Assembly: GCA_050433985.1 (NCBI GenBank)
Contig: JBNPWE010000054.1
Location: 1-7,674, forward strand
Source: JACIYW01 sp014359745
GTDB taxonomy: Bacteria > Pseudomonadota > Alphaproteobacteria > Rhodobacterales > Rhodobacteraceae
Direction of reading: 5' to 3'
DNA length: 7,674 bases
Numbering within the stretch: the stretch's first letter is position 1; every line of letters begins with the position of its first letter. The position numbers and the translations under genes are program-made. A model generated the notes under the pieces. The model saw only the letters and a list, made by a program, of their open reading frames with translations, had not been told where the DNA came from and ran no database searches. Shown here in pieces: positions 3,784 through 7,674 of this stretch.

Positions 3784-6075
3784 TCATGGCCGTTCCCCCT
3801 CTGGGTAGACCCAGACCTGAGGGTTTTCGACCTCGAGCAGCGCCCCGGTCTGCGGCGATTTGTAGTGGGTGGGCAGCACTGCGATGCTGGCGGGGGTGAC
3901 CTCGCCGGTCGCCGGATCGACCTCCTCGCCGTCCGTGGGCATGACCATGCCCTCGACGCAGAGGTATCCGAAGCGCGACCGCGAAGGCCCAAGCCCATAG
4001 GGCGCGCCGTCGCGGATGAACTTGATGGCGCCCTTGGTAGCCTGCACGGCGATCCGGTCGCGGATCGTGTCCTTGCCGCCCAGACCGCCCTTGTTCTCGA
4101 AGGCCTCAGCGAACCGGTTGATGGTGTAGAGCCGCCCCTCGGCCGCCTCCTCGATCAGGATCGAGAGGATCACGTCCCGCTTGCGATCGCGCTCGGCGTC
4201 ATGCTTCGCGCCGACTTCGGAGCGCACAAGTCGCTCGTTCATCGGATTGATCTCGACCCATGTGCCCCTGACCTTGTCCACGAGCTTGGCGGGTAGTGCC
4301 GGGCCATTGCGCAGCTCGATCTCGAGGCGGCGTTGGGTCGAATCCTCCTCCGGCCGGTGCAGGATCAGGCCGGTGGTATAGAAACCCCTGAGCGCGCTGG
4401 CGCCGGAGAGGGCAAGGAACGGGTCCTCCTTCACCTGGTGCTTCGACAGCTTCTTGGTGTGGTGGACCAGGATCACGCCGCAGTCCGGATTGACGTGGTC
4501 GCGCAGCACCTCGACCCGGTCCTTGAGGAAGAACATCATCGCGGCGTTGTCGTTTTCGCCGCCGCCATCGGGCCCACCGTCGAAGAGATTGCGGATCGGG
4601 TCGATGCAGAGGATGTCGAGCGGCGCGTCGGGGAACGCGGCCCTGATCGCCTCGGCCACGCGGGCGCTGCCCTCGGCAACGAGCAGCATCCGCAGTTTCG
4701 GCGTGACGATCAGGTTGTCGCGCGCGGCGGCGATCAGCTCGGGCGGCAGGCCGATCTGTTGCAGGCGTTCGCGCAGGTAGTGGTACTGGATCTCGGCCTG
4801 CAGGTAGAAGATCCGGAGCGGCCGCGGCGGCGTGAAGCCAAGGAAGGGCACGCCCGCCGCCATGTGCACGAGCAATGCGATCAGCAGATCGCTCTTGCCC
4901 ACCTTGGGCGCGCCGCCCAGCACCAGAAGCCCGCCCGGCGTCAGCACGCGCGGGCCGATGATGTCATCTGGCATCGGGCTGGTGTCATCGAGCAAGGCGC
5001 CCAGCGTGAAGGTGGGCAGCTCGGTCTGAGCAGGCGCCGCGCTGTCGAGGCGGATCAGCGGCGGCCCGTGCCGCTTGATATGCAACTCCCACAGGCGGTT
5101 GGTTTCGCGCTTCAGCCGGTCGAGCGGCCAGGAGGGGCGCAGCATCGCGGCGTTGTAGCCGCAGATCGCCGTCCAGCCCTCGTCCATCGACATCCGGCCC
5201 TCGTGGACGAGACGCAGGAAATAGCCGATGGCGGCCGAGGCGCCCTCGAAGCGGGACCACTCGTCCGCGCCGCCCTCGTGCACCGGGGTCACCAGCACAT
5301 CGCCTATGGCGGGTTTCTCGCGGGGCTCGGCCGTCGCCATGCCGACGCCGGGCATGGGCGGCATGTCGGCGACGCGCTCGGCCATCTCGGCGAGATCGAC
5401 CTCGAGCTCTGTCGCCTCGCGGATCTGCACAAGCCGGGTGAGCCCGCCCTTGTGATAGACCGTGCCGGGCACGCGGATCGGCTGGTGGGCCGAACGGAAA
5501 TGCGTGTCGCCGCCCACCTTCAGCGCGATCTCGCCGCGCAGCAGGCAGAGCCGGGCGAGGTCCGCCCCCTCCGCGGGCTCAGTCAGTTTCCACCAGACAT
5601 GGAGCTTGGTCGCGCCCTCAGGCGTGCGCCCGCCGCTCTCGACGATCAGGGTCGGCCGGCCGAGATGGTGGACGAGATGATCGAGCTTGGCCGGGATGTC
5701 GCCCGAGTCGAGATCGACCACGAGGCTCTGCATTTGCAGAACGTCCGCGGCGCGGGCCTGGCCCGTTTCCGCGACGGTGCCGGGGATGACGTAGACCGCA
5801 GCCCCCTCGCGCGCGGCCCAGCCCGCGAAGGTGCCGAGCTTCTCGGGCGCGGTGGCGTCCGCGTCGATCCAGATGTTATGCGGTCGGCCGTCCTTGCCCT
5901 GACCCTTGTCGACGAAACCGCGAACCGGGATCAGCCCGTCGCAATAGCCGAAGACCACGTCGACGAAGCGCGCGATCTGGCCCGCGTCCGGTTCGACCGC
6001 GAAGGGATCGGCCAGGGATGCTGCGTCGTTGAAATCGCGCCAGGGGTTGAAGTGGATGATGTTGTCGTCGCTCAT
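3784..6075 (-). CDS. Primase-like / RepA-type hexameric helicase fusion
   Basis: A 763-residue replication protein. Residues about 20-250 resemble RepB/AEP-type primases: LVVDLDSGD (118-126) with the Asp-x-Asp metal motif, LIVESGGRTPEGATKLHVWW (143-162), and AHQPIRVPGT (196-205). Residues about 350-600 form a RecA-fold ATPase of the AAA_25/RepA kind: Walker A GGAPKVGKSD (387-396), Walker B ILCIDPIRNLF (488-498), VILVHHTKK (534-542) and LSGASALRGFYTTGLILHR (556-574). The C-terminal 150 residues probably bind DNA. It would prime and unwind DNA at the phage origin. ATG 6075 overlaps the exonuclease stop as ATGA; an upstream in-frame start at 6120 would add 15 residues inside that gene and is unlikely. 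The iteron-like array lies immediately beyond its stop. The ATPase is secure; active primase function is inferred. Confidence 0.87.
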   Translation of the reverse strand: MSDDNIIHFNPWRDFNDAASLADPFAVEPDAGQIARFVDVVFGYCDGLIPVRGFVDKGQGKDGRPHNIWIDADATAPEKLGTFAGWAAREGAAVYVIPGTVAETGQARAADVLQMQSLVVDLDSGDIPAKLDHLVHHLGRPTLIVESGGRTPEGATKLHVWWKLTEPAEGADLARLCLLRGEIALKVGGDTHFRSAHQPIRVPGTVYHKGGLTRLVQIREATELEVDLAEMAERVADMPPMPGVGMATAEPREKPAIGDVLVTPVHEGGADEWSRFEGASAAIGYFLRLVHEGRMSMDEGWTAICGYNAAMLRPSWPLDRLKRETNRLWELHIKRHGPPLIRLDSAAPAQTELPTFTLGALLDDTSPMPDDIIGPRVLTPGGLLVLGGAPKVGKSDLLIALLVHMAAGVPFLGFTPPRPLRIFYLQAEIQYHYLRERLQQIGLPPELIAAARDNLIVTPKLRMLLVAEGSARVAEAIRAAFPDAPLDILCIDPIRNLFDGGPDGGGENDNAAMMFFLKDRVEVLRDHVNPDCGVILVHHTKKLSKHQVKEDPFLALSGASALRGFYTTGLILHRPEEDSTQRRLEIELRNGPALPAKLVDKVRGTWVEINPMNERLVRSEVGAKHDAERDRKRDVILSILIEEAAEGRLYTINRFAEAFENKGGLGGKDTIRDRIAVQATKGAIKFIRDGAPYGLGPSRSRFGYLCVEGMVMPTDGEEVDPATGEVTPASIAVLPTHYKSPQTGALLEVENPQVWVYPEGERP

Positions 6076-6839
6076 GCCGGCAGACCCCAGCAGCGCTCGG
6101 CCCACGGGCAGAACCGGCATTCGAAGAAGTCGCGATTGGCAGCGATGCGCGGCAGCAGCTCGCCGGCATCGGTCGCGCGCAGGATCCGCACGCCCCGATC
6201 CGACATGCGCTGCGCGAGGTCGGCATCGAAGGCGACCTGCTCGTGGTGCAGCTCGGCCGTGTCCTTGTTGATCGCGGTGAAGAGCGCGGGGTTCGCGCTA
6301 ATGCCCGGTACCGTCGCTTCCATGTAGGCCTGGTAGAGCGCGATCTGCGCGGCATAGACCGGCTTTGCGGCGGTCACGCCCTTGGCCACCGTCTCGCGCC
6401 AGTTCTTCGCGTTCATCGTCTTGCATTCCCATAGCGCCGGGGTGCGCAGTCCAAGCGCCGCTGGGGCCTCGGCGACGATCCCGTCGACATGGCCGCGGAT
6501 GCGTCCGCCCGCGACCGAGAAGCCGAACTGGCCGCCATCTGGCCGGTTGCCCTTGCGGGTGTAGAGGTCGAAGCCCGCGCCGCGCAGCCAGGCGACCGCC
6601 AGATCCTCGAGCGCATGGCCGATGGCGAAGATGCGCAGCGACTGGCCGCTGAAGTCCTGGCCCTCGTCCTTCGGAGCGCCCGCGAATTCGAACTGCAGCG
6701 CCCGCTCACAGGCGTGCCCAAGCCGGGACGCGCCGAGATAGTCGCGCGACGGAGTTGCCGCGCGTTCGGCTTCGAGCGCGGCGTCGATGGCTGCATTGAT
6801 CCGCTCGGCCATGGATGGACGCTTGTTGAAGTCCAGCAT
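6072..6839 (-). CDS. Cas4/RecB-like PD-(D/E)XK exonuclease with iron-sulfur cysteines
   Basis: A 255-residue nuclease that probably resects DNA ends for phage recombination or replication. Motifs in order: LGASRLGHACERALQFEF (35-52) with Cys44, a His (H75) in IGHALEDLAVAWL, GHVDGIV (116-122) with metal-binding Asp119, LWECKTMNAKNW (136-147) with the E138-x-K140 core, and AAQIALYQAYM (163-173). Three cysteines near the C-terminus (C241, C244, C250, in ECRFCPWAERCWG) plus Cys44 make the four-cysteine layout that holds a 4Fe-4S cluster in Cas4 and AddB. Length is close to Cas4 or slightly longer. ATG 6839 shares a base with the previous stop (TGATG), and GGAG lies about 11 bases upstream. No cas1, cas2 or CRISPR array is visible, so this is a phage replication nuclease rather than a CRISPR adaptation gene. 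Confidence 0.87.
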   Translation of the reverse strand: MLDFNKRPSMAERINAAIDAALEAERAATPSRDYLGASRLGHACERALQFEFAGAPKDEGQDFSGQSLRIFAIGHALEDLAVAWLRGAGFDLYTRKGNRPDGGQFGFSVAGGRIRGHVDGIVAEAPAALGLRTPALWECKTMNAKNWRETVAKGVTAAKPVYAAQIALYQAYMEATVPGISANPALFTAINKDTAELHHEQVAFDADLAQRMSDRGVRILRATDAGELLPRIAANRDFFECRFCPWAERCWGLPA

Positions 6840-7267
6840 CAGAACGGGATCTCCGACTGGCTGGCGATCTCGGCCATCTCGGCGCGGAAGGCTTCGATGG
6901 CGGTGACGATCAGCCGATGCATGTCGTTCCGCGTCAGCTGTCCCAGCGGCCGGTCCCAGCCGATGCGCTCCATCTCGGGGGCAAGCGCGCGCATGACGGC
7001 GGGCAGCGCCTGGGTTTCTTCTTCGGTGAAATCGACCATGCTCAGTCCTCTTTTCGCTTTGCGGGTGAAGGCCGCCTGGCAGCCCATGGAGCAGAACCAG
7101 CGGCGGGTGCGGTGGGGCCGCGGCCGGTGGGGATCGAACCAGCCGAAGCCTCGGGTGCGCGCTGTGCAGACGGCGCAGAGGACCGGGCGCGGATGCCAGA
7201 GGCGATCACGGCCCGGTCGATCCGCAGCCGCTGCGGGCGGGGATGGGATTTGCGCGACATGGTTCAC
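6839..7267 (-). CDS. Zinc-ribbon phage protein (DUF6511-like)
   Basis: A 142-residue protein. The N-terminal half holds a zinc ribbon: CAVC (31-34), then GFGWFDP (40-46), then FCSMGC (58-63), giving ligands C31, C34, C59 and C63. The C-terminal half (about 80-130) is helical and ends PF; its spacing matches DUF6511 proteins of alphaproteobacterial phages as I remember them. Function is unknown; it may help replication proteins bind DNA. The start is GTG 7267, with GGAGGG just upstream and a GTGA overlap with the helicase remnant. ATG 7260 opens another frame that lacks the zinc-ribbon motifs and ends at 7042, so I rejected it. A second start at codon 77 (ATG 7039) has a strong ribosome site and could give a separate 66-residue protein. 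Confidence 0.65.
   Translation of the reverse strand: MNHVAQIPSPPAAAADRPGRDRLWHPRPVLCAVCTARTRGFGWFDPHRPRPHRTRRWFCSMGCQAAFTRKAKRGLSMVDFTEEETQALPAVMRALAPEMERIGWDRPLGQLTRNDMHRLIVTAIEAFRAEMAEIASQSEIPF
7046..7051 (-). promoter_or_regulatory. Internal ribosome binding site inside the zinc-ribbon gene
   Basis: AGAGGA on the minus strand stands 6 bases before ATG 7039, which is in frame at codon 77. It could start a 66-residue product (MVDFTEEETQ...) lacking the zinc ribbon. It may instead be an accident of Lys/Arg/Gly codons. Confidence 0.35.
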
Positions 7268-7578
7268 GCCGCCCTCCGCTCGGGCGCGGCCGACATGACG
7301 AGACGCCGGATGTCGCGCCGGTGGAACTGGAAGGTGATCAGCGCAGAGGCGCGGTAGCGGGTGAGCCCGTAATCCTGCTGCTGTTCGGGCGAGAGGTATT
7401 GCAGCTGTTTCTCCGTCGGCGCCTGGCTCAGCCAGCGCTTCGACTTGAAGGCGCTCTCGTCGCTCTCGTGGGCGTTCAGCCAGTCGTCGGCGCGCGCGAG
7501 GCAGACGGTGCGATCGCCGACCCCAAGAAGGCAGGTCGGCTGTCCCTTCGCCCCGCCCACGGCATGCCAGCGGCCCTC
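7264..7578 (-). pseudogene. DEAD/DEAH-type phage helicase, C-terminal remnant cut by an IS element
   Basis: About 104 codons remain, beginning EGRWHAVGGAKGQP, through LARADDWLNAHESD and KSKRWLSQAPTEKQLQYL, to YGLTRYRASALITFQF. This is the tail I associate with phage DEAD/DEAH-box helicases of Rhodobacteraceae: a substrate-surface segment followed by a short helical domain (AP-TEKQLQYLSPE). The Walker and helicase motifs would lie further upstream and are missing from the window. Directly upstream is the end of an IS110-type element whose stop codon (7594-7596) is in this same frame, so no normal start remains. A GTG at 7560 with little ribosome-site support could still give a 98-residue fragment that keeps the downstream GTGA coupling. 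The helicase call rests on remembered family sequence, without the diagnostic motifs. Confidence 0.6.
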
Positions 7579-7674
7579 GAGTATCCGTCTTGATCAAGGG
7601 CGTTTTTCGACCCAGACACGGTCTGCCTTAACGAGAGCGTTTGCCATTTCGAGCAGTTTGCGCATGAGAACGAC
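7579..7674 (-). mobile_element. End of an IS110-family insertion sequence (rest outside the window)
   Basis: The window ends inside an insertion sequence: its transposase reaches a stop at 7594, and host-gene homology resumes by about 7578. That leaves about 15 bases for the element's 3' end (GATACTCGAG near 7578-7587 on the minus strand). IS110 elements have short non-coding ends and usually no terminal inverted repeats, which agrees. The exact boundary cannot be fixed without the empty site. Confidence 0.5.
7594..7674 (-). CDS. IS110-family transposase, C-terminal end (partial)
   Basis: Only the last 26 codons are visible, too short for most gene finders: VVLMRKLLEMANALVKADR followed by VWVEKRP and TGA. 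The MRKLLxxANALxxxxRxW ending is characteristic of IS110/IS116/IS902-family DEDD transposases, which move as circular intermediates; the catalytic DEDD and serine residues lie outside the window. Its stop is followed after about 15 bases by the interrupted helicase in the same frame, so readthrough would give a fused tail. The family call comes from this short stretch only and a related DEDD transposase is possible. Confidence 0.6.
   Translation of the reverse strand, partial: VVLMRKLLEMANALVKADRVWVEKRP

Noticed and set aside
4333..6327. Plus-strand frame of 664 codons opposite the primase-helicase
   Set aside because: It mirrors a gene with clear Walker and primase motifs, and its product is a His/Arg/Ala-rich shadow with no domain.
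6072..6839. Cas4 gene of a CRISPR-Cas system
   Set aside because: The protein has the Cas4-like layout, but its neighbours are phage replication genes; no cas1, cas2 or array is visible.
7042..7260. 72-codon minus-strand frame from ATG 7260
   Set aside because: The zinc-ribbon motifs (CAVC, FCSMGC) lie in the neighbouring frame starting at GTG 7267; this frame gives a Ser/Pro/Ala-rich peptide.

Overview
The window is a high-GC (roughly two thirds G+C by eye) segment of a temperate phage or prophage. Its protein features point to an alphaproteobacterium, most likely Rhodobacteraceae (Paracoccus/Rhodobacter type); this host assignment is inferred from family resemblance and base composition, not from a search. 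Every gene I can support lies on the minus strand, so the biological order runs from the right end of the window to the left.

Layout in transcription order: (1) 7594-7674, the last 26 codons of an IS110-type transposase, and the end of that element. (2) 7264-7578, the C-terminal remnant of a phage-type DEAD/DEAH helicase cut by that element. (3) 6839-7267, a small zinc-ribbon protein (DUF6511-like). (4) 6072-6839, a Cas4/RecB-like PD-(D/E)XK exonuclease with four cysteines placed for an iron-sulfur cluster. (5) 3784-6075, a large protein joining a primase-like N-terminal region to a RepA-like hexameric helicase ATPase. (6) 3317-3783, a 467-base non-coding stretch with an array of seven copies of a CCGAAACTG-type element in alternating orientation, followed by GC-rich hairpins that can form competing pairs. 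(7) 2780-3316, a phage RuvC-like resolvase; (8) 2586-2783, a 65-residue unknown protein; (9) 2161-2589, a DUF6362-like protein with a helix-turn-helix end. (10) 1720-2160, a second non-coding stretch with three hairpins, the last being a good intrinsic terminator facing the plus strand, and a cluster of GTCCAG repeats. (11) 325-1719, a ParB-domain/amino-methyltransferase fusion; (12) 1-323, the start of a cytosine-C5 methyltransferase that runs off the window.

Together these form a replication, recombination and DNA-modification module: helicase, exonuclease and primase-helicase for phage DNA synthesis, RuvC for junction resolution, and two chemically different methyltransferases for protection of phage DNA. 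Genes in each block are joined by 1-4 base overlaps (GTGA, TGATG, ATGA) or a 1-base gap, so translation is probably coupled. The IS insertion suggests the prophage is decaying or has lost its helicase.

The strongest unexplained signals are in the two non-coding stretches: the iteron-like array beside the primase-helicase (candidate replication origin or operator array), the switch-like hairpins in the ruvC leader, and the plus-strand terminator with no plus-strand gene to serve (candidate small RNA).
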